A stretch of 8,865 bases of DNA from an uncultured Thermomonas sp. (GCA_946480065.1 CAMLJA010000066.1:1-8865), one strand, 5' to 3'. Counted from the stretch's first letter, positions 1 to 7,238 are shown. Made by a program: numbers and translations. Notes: a model not told the origin generated them from the letters alone.

Positions 1-332
1 TCCAGCCCGGGGTTGTGGCCGACCAGCAGCAGCCGCTCGGCGTCGCGGTTCGCGTCCGCCAGCGCCGCCAGGGTGCCGGCGCTGGCTTCGTAGATGGACG
101 GCTCCAAGGTGGGTGCCGGGGCGCCGATCGCGCCCAGCGCCTCCAGCGTCTCGCGGGTGCGGCGCGCGGGCGAGCACAGCACGCGGTCGGGCCGCAGCCC
201 GTGTTCGCGCAGCCAGTCGCCGGCGGCGCGGGCCTCCTCGCGCCCGGTGGCCGACAGCGGCCGGTCCGGGTCGTCCTGCCCCGGGGCGGCGGCGTCGGCG
301 TGGGCGTGGCGGAGCAGGATCAGTTCGCGCAT
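1..332 (-). CDS. sixA: SixA-type phosphohistidine phosphatase (histidine phosphatase superfamily), 3' end cut by window edge
   Basis: Predicted small cytosolic phosphatase that removes phosphate from histidine residues of signalling proteins. The first 110 residues are present and the frame is still open at the edge; E. coli SixA is about 160 residues, so roughly two thirds is visible. The N-terminus has the catalytic motif LLRHAHAD with the nucleophile His9, where most of the superfamily has RHG and many SixA proteins have RHA. CSPARRTRET at 53-62 supplies the phosphate-binding Arg58, and LLLVGHNPGL at 101-110 supplies the second catalytic histidine, His106. The ATG at 330-332 is preceded by AAGGA (339-343) at a 6-base spacing, which fixes the start. 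It follows the ParA-like gene by 25 bases and is probably co-transcribed with it. In the family, SixA acts on the Hpt domain of ArcB and on the nitrogen phosphotransferase protein NPr; the substrate here is not known. Confidence 0.88.
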   Translation of the reverse strand, partial: MRELILLRHAHADAAAPGQDDPDRPLSATGREEARAAGDWLREHGLRPDRVLCSPARRTRETLEALGAIGAPAPTLEPSIYEASAGTLAALADANRDAERLLLVGHNPGL

Positions 333-338
333 TCGTCG

Positions 339-343
339 TCCTT
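339..343 (-). promoter_or_regulatory. Ribosome binding site of sixA
   Basis: AAGGA on the minus strand sits 6 bases before the sixA ATG at 332. It is the clearest Shine-Dalgarno sequence in the window, decides the start of this edge-truncated gene, and lies inside the 25-base gap after the ParA-like stop codon. Confidence 0.7.
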
Positions 344-357
344 GCGCTTGCGCGCGG

Positions 358-987
358 TCAGGCCTTGTCGAGCCAGCGTAGCAGGGGTTGCCAGTCGGCC
401 TGGTGTTCGCGCACCTGGGCCGAGTGGTAGTCGAACAGGCTCTTGCCCAGGCCGGTGAGCACCACGTAGGCCTGGCTGTCGCGCAGCTGCGCGACCAGCG
501 GGAACGGCCACCCGCGCAGCAGTTCCAGCGCCTCCCGGGTGGCATTGGTGTTCGGCTTCAGGCGGTTGCCGACCAGCCCCACCCGCAGCTTGCCCTTGCG
601 CACGCGCGGGTGGCGGCCCACCGACTCCAGGAAGCGCACGCTGGCCTCGATGTCGAGCGCCGACGGCTGGATGGGAACCACCAGCGCGTCGGCCTGGTCC
701 AGGAACGGCGCCAGTTCGTGTTCCATCGCGCCGGCCGCGGCGTCCACCACCACCCGCTGGGCGTCGGCCGGCACGTGGCCGCGCCAGGACTTGCGGGTGC
801 CGTCCACCGGCAGCACGGCGCTGGCCATGCCGGCGCGGCGCTCGCACCAATGGGTGGCGGATCCCTGCGGATCGGCGTCCACCAGCACCGTGCGCAGCCC
901 GGCGACCGCGCCCTGCGCGGCCAGGTGGGTGGCGACCGTGGTCTTGCCCACGCCGCCCTTGGAACAGGCCACCAGCCACATCTTCAT
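358..987 (-). CDS. ParA/MinD-family P-loop ATPase, single-domain
   Basis: A 209-residue ATPase of the ParA/MinD superfamily, whose members form ATP-dependent dimers that position cargo such as DNA, chemoreceptors or cell-division proteins. The deviant Walker A motif KGGVGKTT (10-17) has the signature Lys10 and the P-loop Lys15. The switch region DADPQGSATHW (37-47) follows, and the Walker B strand is VVVDAAAG (79-86) with Asp82. The usual Asp-Thr-Pro after Walker B is Asp-Ala-Ala here, a mild departure. There is no N-terminal helix-turn-helix, unlike plasmid or chromosomal ParA of the long type, and the size matches ParF/PpfA-like proteins. No ParB-like partner is encoded in the window, so a role in chromosome partition is not supported. 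The ATG at 985-987 has GGAG (995-998) at a 7-base spacing; a second ATG at 979-981 is possible. It lies 68 bases after the kinase gene and 25 bases before sixA. Confidence 0.88.
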   Translation of the reverse strand: MKMWLVACSKGGVGKTTVATHLAAQGAVAGLRTVLVDADPQGSATHWCERRAGMASAVLPVDGTRKSWRGHVPADAQRVVVDAAAGAMEHELAPFLDQADALVVPIQPSALDIEASVRFLESVGRHPRVRKGKLRVGLVGNRLKPNTNATREALELLRGWPFPLVAQLRDSQAYVVLTGLGKSLFDYHSAQVREHQADWQPLLRWLDKA

Positions 988-1012
988 GCGCGCGCTCCGC
1001 TGCCGACGTGGG

Positions 1013-1022
1013 CCAAGCCTAC
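1013..1022 (-). promoter_or_regulatory. Candidate promoter element of the ParA-like/sixA pair (shared 10-mer)
   Basis: The minus-strand GTAGGCTTGG, identical to the element before the REC-EAL gene, lies 26 bases before the ATG at 987. If used as a -10, transcription would start near 1009 with a leader of about 22 bases, and the ParA-like gene would be transcribed independently of the upstream kinase operon. No clear -35 is seen. Confidence 0.35.
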
Positions 1023-1026
1023 ACGC

Positions 1027-1053
1027 CCGCGCCCCGGCGCGGCGTCACGCCGC
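1027..1053 (-). terminator. Overlapping GC hairpins after the hybrid kinase stop codon
   Basis: Just past the kinase stop codon, GCGGCG (1039-1044) and CGCCGC (1048-1053) form a 6-base stem with a 3-base loop. A second, mutually exclusive hairpin pairs CCGCGC (1027-1032) with GCGCGG (1037-1042). Neither is followed by a T-run on the minus strand. They may end or slow kinase-operon transcription, or simply reflect GC richness. Confidence 0.3.
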
Positions 1054-1055
1054 CG

Positions 1056-3974
1056 TCAGCCGGGCCAGCGCTCGGCCACGTGCAGGCGCAGCCGCTCCGC
1101 GGCGGTGGCCACGCCGGCCGACAGCGGCAGCACGCCGGTCCAGTCCCCGGCGCGGCCGGCGGCCTCGAGCTGCGCCGCCGCCTCGGCCAGTTCGCCGGCG
1201 CCGACGATCCGCGCGGCGCCCTTGATCTTGTGGGCCTGGCGGGTCAGGTCGTGCAGGTCGCCGGCGGCGCGTCGCGCCTCCAGCTGCGCCAGGTCGTCCG
1301 CCACGCTGGCCAGGAAATCGTCCAGCAGCGCGCGCGCCTCGGCGTCGTCGCCGCCGGTGAGTTCGTCCAGCACCGCCGGGTCGAGCGCGGGCGGGTGCAC
1401 CAGCTGCGGCAGCGGCGCCGCACCGACCGCGGCCAGCGCGTTGTTGGCGGCCTGGATGGCCGCGCCCTCGCCGGCCGCGACCGGCTCCGCCGCGGCGGTA
1501 TGCGGCAGCCAGCGCTGCAGGCAGGCGCCCAGGGTCTGCACGCCGACCGGCTTGGCCATGTAGTCGTCCATGCCCGCGGCCAGGCAACGCTCCGCCTCGC
1601 CCTTGAGCGCCGAGGCGGTGAGCGCCACCACCGGGGTGCGCGCCAGCCCGCGGCGGGCCTCTTCGTCGCGGATCGCGCGCGCCAGCTGGTAGCCGTCCAT
1701 GTGCGGCATGTGCACGTCGCTCAGCACCAGCGCATAGCGGCCGCCGCGCCAGCGCTCCAGGCCCTCGCGCCCGTCCTCCGCGGTTTCGGAGGCGTAGCCG
1801 GCCAGCGCCAGCTGGCGCTGGATCACCTGGCGGTTGGTCGGGTGGTCGTCCACCAGCAGCACCAGGCTGCGCTCGCGCGCGGCCTCCTCCACCCCGGGCA
1901 GCCGCCGCGGGGTGAAGCCGGGCACCGCCCGTCCCGGCGCGCCCGCGGCCGGCAGTTCCGCCGCCGGCGCGCGCGCCAGCCGGATCCGCAGGCGCATGGT
2001 GGTGCCGACGCCGGGCACCGATTCCATCTCCACGTCGCCGCCCATCAGCTCGGCCAGGCGGCGGCTGATCGCCAGCCCCAGGCCGGTGCCGCCGAAGCGC
2101 CGGGTGGTGTCCGCCTCGGCCTGCGAGAAGGGCTGGAACAGCCGCGCCTGCGCCTGGTCGCTCACGCCGATGCCGGTGTCGGTGACCCGGAACACCAGCT
2201 CGTCGCTGCCCAGCGCGCCGTCGCCGGGGTCGTGCCGGCGCAGCTCCAGCGCCGCCTGCACCGCCCCGTGGTCGGTGAACTTGATCGCGTTGGACAGGAA
2301 GTTGCCGATCACCTGGCGCACCCGCACCGGGTCGGCGTAGTGCGCCGGCGCCACCCGCGGATCGACCTCGCAGTGCAGCGACAGCCCCTTGCTGGACGCC
2401 GAGCCCGCGTAGCTGGCCACCACGCTGCGCAGCAGCTCCGCCAGCGAGGTGGGCACCGGCTCGATTTCCAGCCGGCCCGCCTCGATCTTCGAGAAGTCGA
2501 GGATGTCGCCGATGATCCGCAGCAGGGTCTCGGCGGATGCCTGCACCACGTTCAGGGCGCGCCGCTGCTCGGCATCCAGCGTGGTGTGCGAGAGCACCTC
2601 GATCATGCCGGTGACGCCGATCATGGGGGTGCGGATCTCGTGGCTCATCGCCGCCAGGAACGCGCTCTTGGCGTGGTTGGCCTCGCGCGCGCGCGCCTCG
2701 CTGTCGCGCAGCGCGCGCTCCAGCCGCTTGAGCGCGGTCAGGTCGGTGGCCACCGCCAGCAGGCCCACCATCGCGCCGGTGTCGTCGCGCATCGCCGACA
2801 GCGCCAGCAGCACCGGCAGGGTGCGACCGCGCTGGTGGCGCAGCACGAACTCGCGCGGCGGCTCGCGGTGCTGGGCCAGCGCGCGCAGCGCGGTCCAGTC
2901 CGCGGCCACCGGCTGCGCGTAGGCCTCGCTCAGCGAGCGCGCCAGCGCGCGCACGGCATCGGGGTCCAGCACCGCGTCCAGCTTCTCGCGCCCCAGCAGC
3001 GAACCCACCGGCCAGCCCAGCAGCTGCTCGGCGAACGGGTTCACCTGCGAGAAGGTGCCGTCCTCGTCCACCGCGAAGATCGCCACCTGCGCGGCCTCCA
3101 GCAGCAGCCGCTGGAAGTGCTCGCGGCGTTCCAGCGCCTCGCGCACGCGGTCGTTGCTGACCAGCTGGTCGGTCAGCTGGGTCTCGATCCGCTGCACGTG
3201 CGCGCGCATCCGCAGGAAGCTGCCCATCACCTCGCCCAGCTCGCCGCTGGGCCGGTAGCGGGGTTCGGCGGTGTAGTCGTGCGCGGCCATCCGCCGCGAC
3301 AGCTCGGTCAGCGCCTCCACCCCGCGGTAGCCGTTGCGCAGGATCCGCCGCCCCAGCACCACCACCACCGCGAAGCACAGCAGCGACAGCAGCAGGCGCG
3401 CGCGGCTGGTCCACTTGCTGCGCGCGATCTCGGCCTGCACCAGCGCGTCCGCGCGCTGCTGGGCATGGTCGGCGATCAGCTGCAGGCGCTCGGTCAGCGG
3501 GTCCACCGCCGGGTACATGGCGCGGTCCGCGAAGCGGCCGAGGGCGCGGATGTCGCGGGCGCGCAGGATCGCGCGCAGGTCGGCCACCGCCTCGTCGGCC
3601 TGCACCCGCGCCTGCAGCGCCTGCGCCAGCAGCGCGTCGTCGCCGCCGCCCAGGCGCTCGGCCTGCAGGGTCTTCCATTCGGCCTCGGCGGTGGCGCTGG
3701 CGCGGTCCAGCACCGCCAGCCCCTCGTCCCAGTCGATCAGGTAGTTGCGCACCCGGAAGGTGGTGTCGACCACGTCGCGGCCGTAGGCGTCGGACAGCCG
3801 GCGGATGCCGCGCATGCCGGACAGCATGTCGTCGCGCATCCGCACCAGCGACTGCTGGCCGTAGTACTGGCCGACCTCGTCCAGCCCCAGCACCAGCACG
3901 CCGGTGACCAGGAACAGCCCGAACAGGCCCAGCAGCTGCTGGCGGATGCCGGCCTTCGACGGATCGAAGCGCAT
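1056..3974 (-). CDS. Membrane-bound hybrid sensor histidine kinase (HAMP-PAS-HisKA-HATPase-REC-Hpt)
   Basis: A 972-residue tripartite hybrid kinase of the inner membrane. Transmembrane segments at about 12-32 and 192-208 flank a mostly helical periplasmic sensor of about 160 residues that I cannot assign to a family. A HAMP-like linker (209-262) and a PAS domain (286-415) follow. HisKA has MSHEIRTPM with phospho-acceptor His445. The ATPase domain has the N box NFLSNAIKFT (Asn562), DTGIG (599-603) and GGTGLGLAIS (628-637). The receiver (703-820) has Asp709/Asp710, phospho-acceptor Asp753 in SDVHMPHMDG, Thr786 and Lys808. The C-terminal Hpt domain has HKIKGAAR with His915. All four relay elements are intact. 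The start at 3974 lies 7 bases after the stop of the REC-EAL gene; no strong ribosome site is seen, which suggests translational coupling. The full HisKA-REC-Hpt set is typical of BarA/ArcB/VieS-like kinases that pass phosphate to a separate receiver, here most likely the adjacent REC-EAL protein. Confidence 0.95.
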   Translation of the reverse strand: MRFDPSKAGIRQQLLGLFGLFLVTGVLVLGLDEVGQYYGQQSLVRMRDDMLSGMRGIRRLSDAYGRDVVDTTFRVRNYLIDWDEGLAVLDRASATAEAEWKTLQAERLGGGDDALLAQALQARVQADEAVADLRAILRARDIRALGRFADRAMYPAVDPLTERLQLIADHAQQRADALVQAEIARSKWTSRARLLLSLLCFAVVVVLGRRILRNGYRGVEALTELSRRMAAHDYTAEPRYRPSGELGEVMGSFLRMRAHVQRIETQLTDQLVSNDRVREALERREHFQRLLLEAAQVAIFAVDEDGTFSQVNPFAEQLLGWPVGSLLGREKLDAVLDPDAVRALARSLSEAYAQPVAADWTALRALAQHREPPREFVLRHQRGRTLPVLLALSAMRDDTGAMVGLLAVATDLTALKRLERALRDSEARAREANHAKSAFLAAMSHEIRTPMIGVTGMIEVLSHTTLDAEQRRALNVVQASAETLLRIIGDILDFSKIEAGRLEIEPVPTSLAELLRSVVASYAGSASSKGLSLHCEVDPRVAPAHYADPVRVRQVIGNFLSNAIKFTDHGAVQAALELRRHDPGDGALGSDELVFRVTDTGIGVSDQAQARLFQPFSQAEADTTRRFGGTGLGLAISRRLAELMGGDVEMESVPGVGTTMRLRIRLARAPAAELPAAGAPGRAVPGFTPRRLPGVEEAARERSLVLLVDDHPTNRQVIQRQLALAGYASETAEDGREGLERWRGGRYALVLSDVHMPHMDGYQLARAIRDEEARRGLARTPVVALTASALKGEAERCLAAGMDDYMAKPVGVQTLGACLQRWLPHTAAAEPVAAGEGAAIQAANNALAAVGAAPLPQLVHPPALDPAVLDELTGGDDAEARALLDDFLASVADDLAQLEARRAAGDLHDLTRQAHKIKGAARIVGAGELAEAAAQLEAAGRAGDWTGVLPLSAGVATAAERLRLHVAERWPG

Positions 3975-3981
3975 CGCGCCG

Positions 3982-5178
3982 TCAGTGGCCGGGGCGCCGC
4001 CAGCGGTTGACCACCGCCTGCAGCTCGCTGCCCGGCACCGGCCGCCCGATCAGGTAGCCCTGGGCGATGTCGCAGCCGAGCTCGGCCAGCATCTGCCAGT
4101 CCTCCACGCCCTCCACGCCCTCGGCCACGGTGGTCAGCCCCAGCTTGCGGGCCAGGTCCAGGCTGGCCTCCACCACCGCGCGCTTGCGGGGCTGGGCGTG
4201 CGCCTCGAACACGAAACCCTGGTCGATCTTGAGCTCGGTGAACGGGATCTGCGACAGCTGGGCCAGCGAGGAATAGCCGGTGCCGAAGTCGTCGATCGAC
4301 AGCCCGAAGCCCTTCAGCCGCAGGCGCGCCAGCAGGCCCAGCCCGCGGGCCGCGTCCGACATCACCGAGCTCTCGGTGATCTCCAGGATCACTTCCTCGG
4401 GGTCGATGTCGTGGCCTTCCACGATGGCCTGGTAGCGGTCGGCGGCCGACGGGTCCGCCAGCGAGATGGCGGACACGTTGACCGAGATCTTCAGGCGCGC
4501 GCCGCCGTGGTCCCAGCGCTGCTTCCAGCGGCAGGCCTCGTCCAGCATGCGGTCGGTCAGCGCGTTGGCCAGGCCCTCGCGCTCCAGCACCGGCACGAAC
4601 AGGTGCGGCCGCACCACGCTGCCGTCCGGGCGCTCCCAGCGCGCCAGCGCCTCCACCCCGATCACCTTGCCGTTGGCGAACTCCACCTGCGGCTGGAACC
4701 AGGCCACGATCTCGCCGTCGCGAAGCGCCGCCGCGATGGCCTCGAACTCCACCTCGCCGGCGCCGTCGTCCGGCTGCTCGCCGGCGTGGTCGTCGAAGCG
4801 CGCCAGCACGCTCTCCAGCTTGTCGCGGGTCAGCGGCTTCTCCACGCTGCCCAGCACCCGCAGGCCGTAGGCGCGGGCCATGTTCTGCACGGTGTTGAGC
4901 AGCGCCGGGTCCAGCGCGCTGACCACCACCACCGCGCGCGCCAGCCGCTCCTGGGCGATGTGGCCGATGCACTCGATGCCGTCCATGCCGGGCATGTCCA
5001 GGTCCACCAGGACCACGTCGGGCGCCGCCGCCTGCCGCCGCAGCAGCTCCAGCGCGTGCAGCCCGTCGGCGCCCTCCAGCACCTTCTGGATCCCCAGCTC
5101 CGCGAGCAGGCGCAGCGCGATCCGGCGCTGGAAGCCGTGGTCCTCGACCACCATCACCTGCAGTTCCGCCCAGCCCAT
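3982..5178 (-). CDS. Response regulator with EAL domain, predicted cyclic-di-GMP phosphodiesterase (REC-EAL, RocR/VieA-like)
   Basis: A 398-residue cytosolic protein predicted to hydrolyse cyclic-di-GMP to pGpG under control of phosphorylation. The receiver (about 6-128) has acidic residues Glu12/Asp13, phospho-acceptor Asp59 in VDLDMPGMDG, Ser87 and Lys114. The EAL domain (about 145-390) carries the residues of active enzymes: EALAR (176-180), Asn234, Glu266 in LEITES, Asp296/Asp297 in the intact loop-6 motif DDFGTGYSS, Lys317, Glu353 and Gln373. There is no GGDEF and no helix-turn-helix domain, so the layout matches Pseudomonas RocR rather than VieA, which ends in a DNA-binding domain. The frame is open further upstream, but the receiver begins right after the ATG at 5176-5178, and a G-rich ribosome site (5185-5190) precedes it, so this start is preferred over an upstream one at 5394 that would overlap the peptidase. 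It is the first gene of an operon with the hybrid kinase. Confidence 0.95.
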   Translation of the reverse strand: MGWAELQVMVVEDHGFQRRIALRLLAELGIQKVLEGADGLHALELLRRQAAAPDVVLVDLDMPGMDGIECIGHIAQERLARAVVVVSALDPALLNTVQNMARAYGLRVLGSVEKPLTRDKLESVLARFDDHAGEQPDDGAGEVEFEAIAAALRDGEIVAWFQPQVEFANGKVIGVEALARWERPDGSVVRPHLFVPVLEREGLANALTDRMLDEACRWKQRWDHGGARLKISVNVSAISLADPSAADRYQAIVEGHDIDPEEVILEITESSVMSDAARGLGLLARLRLKGFGLSIDDFGTGYSSLAQLSQIPFTELKIDQGFVFEAHAQPRKRAVVEASLDLARKLGLTTVAEGVEGVEDWQMLAELGCDIAQGYLIGRPVPGSELQAVVNRWRRPGH

Positions 5179-5199
5179 GCGAATCCCCCCAGACGACGC

Positions 5200-5220
5200 A
5201 GGCTTCGGGACACCAAGCCT
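5200..5220. repeat. Inverted repeat upstream of the REC-EAL gene
   Basis: AGGCTT (5200-5205) and AAGCCT (5215-5220) form perfect 6-base arms around 9 bases, centred about 32 bases before the ATG at 5178. One arm overlaps the candidate -10 element. The layout resembles a regulator binding site or a leader hairpin. No matching regulator gene is present in the window. Confidence 0.3.
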
Positions 5221-5222
5221 AC
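5213..5222 (-). promoter_or_regulatory. Candidate promoter element of the REC-EAL/kinase operon (shared 10-mer)
   Basis: The minus-strand sequence GTAGGCTTGG lies 35 bases upstream of the REC-EAL ATG. The same ten bases occur 26 bases upstream of the ParA-like gene (1013-1022). Read as a -10, TAGGCT matches TATAAT at only three positions, but they are the strongly conserved first, second and last. No convincing -35 is seen. The repetition at equivalent positions is the main support. Confidence 0.35.
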
Positions 5223-5249
5223 CCCAGCCGGGGCGCCGGCGCGCATCCC

Positions 5250-5270
5250 CCGCCGGGCCCGGCCCGGCGG
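5250..5270 (-). terminator. GC-rich hairpin after the peptidase gene
   Basis: A perfect 9-base stem, CCGCCGGGC (5250-5258) with GCCCGGCGG (5262-5270), has a 3-base loop and begins 12 bases past the peptidase stop codon. It has no T-run on the minus strand, so it is either a weak terminator, an RNA-stabilising 3' structure, or a Rho-assisted end. It separates the peptidase from the REC-EAL/kinase operon. Confidence 0.45.
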
Positions 5271-5282
5271 AGGCATGTGGCG

Positions 5283-7238
5283 CTACTGGGCGGCGCCGAT
5301 CTGGCTGCCCAGGAACGCCTCGAGCTGGCGGTAGAACTCGATTTTGTGGGCCTGCACGTAGAAGCCGTGCCCCTCGCCCTCGACGGCCATCCACTGCGGC
5401 TTGTTGCCGGCCCGTTCCAGCGCCTTCCGCATCGCCTGGGCCTGGCCGAACGGCGTGCGCTCGTCTTCCTCGCCGTGCGCCAGGAACACCGGGACGCGGA
5501 TGTCAGCCGCCCGCGACAGCGGCGAGTTGGCCAGCATTTCGTCGTCGTCCCGGCCGACCACGCGCGCGATGTAGGCGCGGCCGCGGAAACTGCGCGAGGT
5601 GTCGCTCTTCTCGGCCATGGCGCGCAGGTCGTACAGCCCCGACAGGCCCGCCGCGCAGTGCACCAGGTCGGGCGCGGTGGCCGCCAGCATCAACGCCGAG
5701 TAGCCGCCGAAGCTGGCGCCGTACACGCAGATCCGCCGCGGGTCGGCGTAGCCCTTGGCCACCGCCCAGCGCATGCCGTCCACCAGGTCCTGCTGGATGC
5801 GCTTGCCCCATTGCTGGTAGCCGGCCTCCTGGAACGAATAGCCGCGGCCGGACGAGCCGCGGTAGTTCACCTGCAGCACCAGGTAGCCGCGCGAGGCCAG
5901 GAACTGCGCGTCGGAATCGAATCCCCAGTCGTCGGACACGTAGTGGGGCCCGCCGTGCGGCACCAGCACCATCGGCAGCGACTTCAGCTCGGTGACGCCC
6001 TTGGGGACGGTGACGTAGGCGTCCAGCTCCAGGCCGTCGCTCGCCTTGAAGCGGACATAGTGGCGGCTGCCCATCAGCCCCGGGTCGATCGCCGCATTGC
6101 GCTGCAGCAGGCGGGCCAGGGTGTCGGTCTTGCGGTTCATCACCGCCCACTCGCCGGGGTTGCGGTCGCTGGAGATGTAGATCAGCGAGACCTTGCCGTC
6201 CGCGCTGTGGTCCACGAACGAGACGTGCTGGCCGGGGAAGCCGCCGCGCAGTTCGTTGTAGAGCTTGGCGTCCGGCGACGACGGGTCGAGCAGCTGCACC
6301 TTCGGCTGGTCGCCCTTGAACTCGACCGCCAGCGGCTGCAGCCGGCTGTCCCAGATGATCTTGCCGACGTCGTTGAACGGATCCGACGCCAGCACCTCGC
6401 GATGGCCCAGGTCGAGGTCGGCCTTGACCAGCGCCGCGGGCCCGCCGCCCACCGCGTAGCGCCCGAACACGTGCTTGCCGTCGGCCGACAGCCCCACCGG
6501 CACGAACACCCCGCCGATGTTTTCGCCCGCGATCTTCCGCCAGTTCTCGCCCTGCGCGTCCGCCACGTAGAGCAGCTGGAGCTCGTTCTTGTCGGCGCCG
6601 TAGGCGTACCGCGGCACGCCGGCCGGATCCATGACGAAGGTGAGGTTCTGGTCGCCGCCGACGTCGGCCACCAGGCGGCTGCGGCCGCTGGTGGCATCCA
6701 CCTCGTACAGCTGGGAGCGGCCGATCGCGCTCTCGGTGGTGGTGCGCGTCATGTAGAACTTGCCGTTGGGCTTGGCCGGCAGCCCGGCGAAATTCCCGTG
6801 GCCGGGCGGCAGGCCCATGCTCAGGGTGGATTCCTTCCAGCCGTAGATGTACGTGTGGTGCTTGCCGTCGTAGTCCATGGCGATGATCTCGCCCTGGTCG
6901 TACGGCTGCTCCAGCGCGCCGTGCTTGCCGCCCTTGACGTACACCAGCCGGGTATCGCTGACCCAGTGGACCTCCAGCGGCAGTTCGTACCGGGGCAGCT
7001 TCATGAACACCGTCTGCGACATGTCCGACAGCCGGTACACCATGATGCCGTGGTACTCGTCGCCGAGGTCGGCCGTCACCGCCACGTAGGTGCCTTCGCT
7101 GGAGATCCTCGGATCGTCGAAGGTTTGCTGGGCGGCGAAGCTTTCCAGCGGGACGTCGGCGCCCGCGGCGGCGGCCCTGGAGGGCAGCAGGGCTGCCAGG
7201 CCCAGCGCGACTGCACCGATCAATATTCCTGCACGCAT
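5283..7238 (-). CDS. Exported S9-family serine peptidase (prolyl oligopeptidase / acylaminoacyl-peptidase type)
   Basis: A 651-residue serine peptidase expected in the periplasm or outside the cell. The N-terminus is a signal peptide: Arg2, a hydrophobic core at 4-18 and an Ala-rich cleavage region near 22-26. Residues about 35-385 resemble the beta-propeller that gates substrates in S9 enzymes, with repeated strand-turn patterns such as LSADGKHVFGRY and FVDHSADGKVSLIY. The alpha/beta-hydrolase domain (about 395-650) has the oxyanion segment VPHGGPH (426-432), the nucleophile elbow GASFGGYS with Ser509, Asp592 in HGEEDERTPF, and His624 in EGEGHGF, so the triad is complete. Family members cleave short peptides or remove acylated N-terminal residues; the substrate here is not predictable. 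The ATG at 7236-7238 has GGGGA (7246-7250) at a 7-base spacing. The gene is divergent from the oxidoreductase gene and separated from the REC-EAL gene by 104 bases with a hairpin, so it is probably its own transcription unit. Confidence 0.93.
   Translation of the reverse strand: MRAGILIGAVALGLAALLPSRAAAAGADVPLESFAAQQTFDDPRISSEGTYVAVTADLGDEYHGIMVYRLSDMSQTVFMKLPRYELPLEVHWVSDTRLVYVKGGKHGALEQPYDQGEIIAMDYDGKHHTYIYGWKESTLSMGLPPGHGNFAGLPAKPNGKFYMTRTTTESAIGRSQLYEVDATSGRSRLVADVGGDQNLTFVMDPAGVPRYAYGADKNELQLLYVADAQGENWRKIAGENIGGVFVPVGLSADGKHVFGRYAVGGGPAALVKADLDLGHREVLASDPFNDVGKIIWDSRLQPLAVEFKGDQPKVQLLDPSSPDAKLYNELRGGFPGQHVSFVDHSADGKVSLIYISSDRNPGEWAVMNRKTDTLARLLQRNAAIDPGLMGSRHYVRFKASDGLELDAYVTVPKGVTELKSLPMVLVPHGGPHYVSDDWGFDSDAQFLASRGYLVLQVNYRGSSGRGYSFQEAGYQQWGKRIQQDLVDGMRWAVAKGYADPRRICVYGASFGGYSALMLAATAPDLVHCAAGLSGLYDLRAMAEKSDTSRSFRGRAYIARVVGRDDDEMLANSPLSRAADIRVPVFLAHGEEDERTPFGQAQAMRKALERAGNKPQWMAVEGEGHGFYVQAHKIEFYRQLEAFLGSQIGAAQ

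Noticed and set aside
1008..4010. 1000-codon open frame on the plus strand opposite the hybrid kinase
   Set aside because: Its product is a low-complexity His/Arg/Ala/Gln-rich string without motifs, and it lies antisense to a kinase with every catalytic motif in place. Such frames are expected where G/C at third codon positions removes stop codons.
4101..4118. Tandem 9-base repeat CCTCCACGC in the EAL coding region
   Set aside because: It encodes the natural GVEGVE stretch after the conserved AEG motif of EAL domains, so it is protein sequence rather than a DNA repeat element.
5179..5394. N-terminal extension of the REC-EAL protein to an ATG at 5394
   Set aside because: It would overlap the peptidase coding region, adds a Pro/Arg/Gly-rich sequence with no domain, and ignores a good start with a ribosome site at 5178 exactly where the receiver begins.
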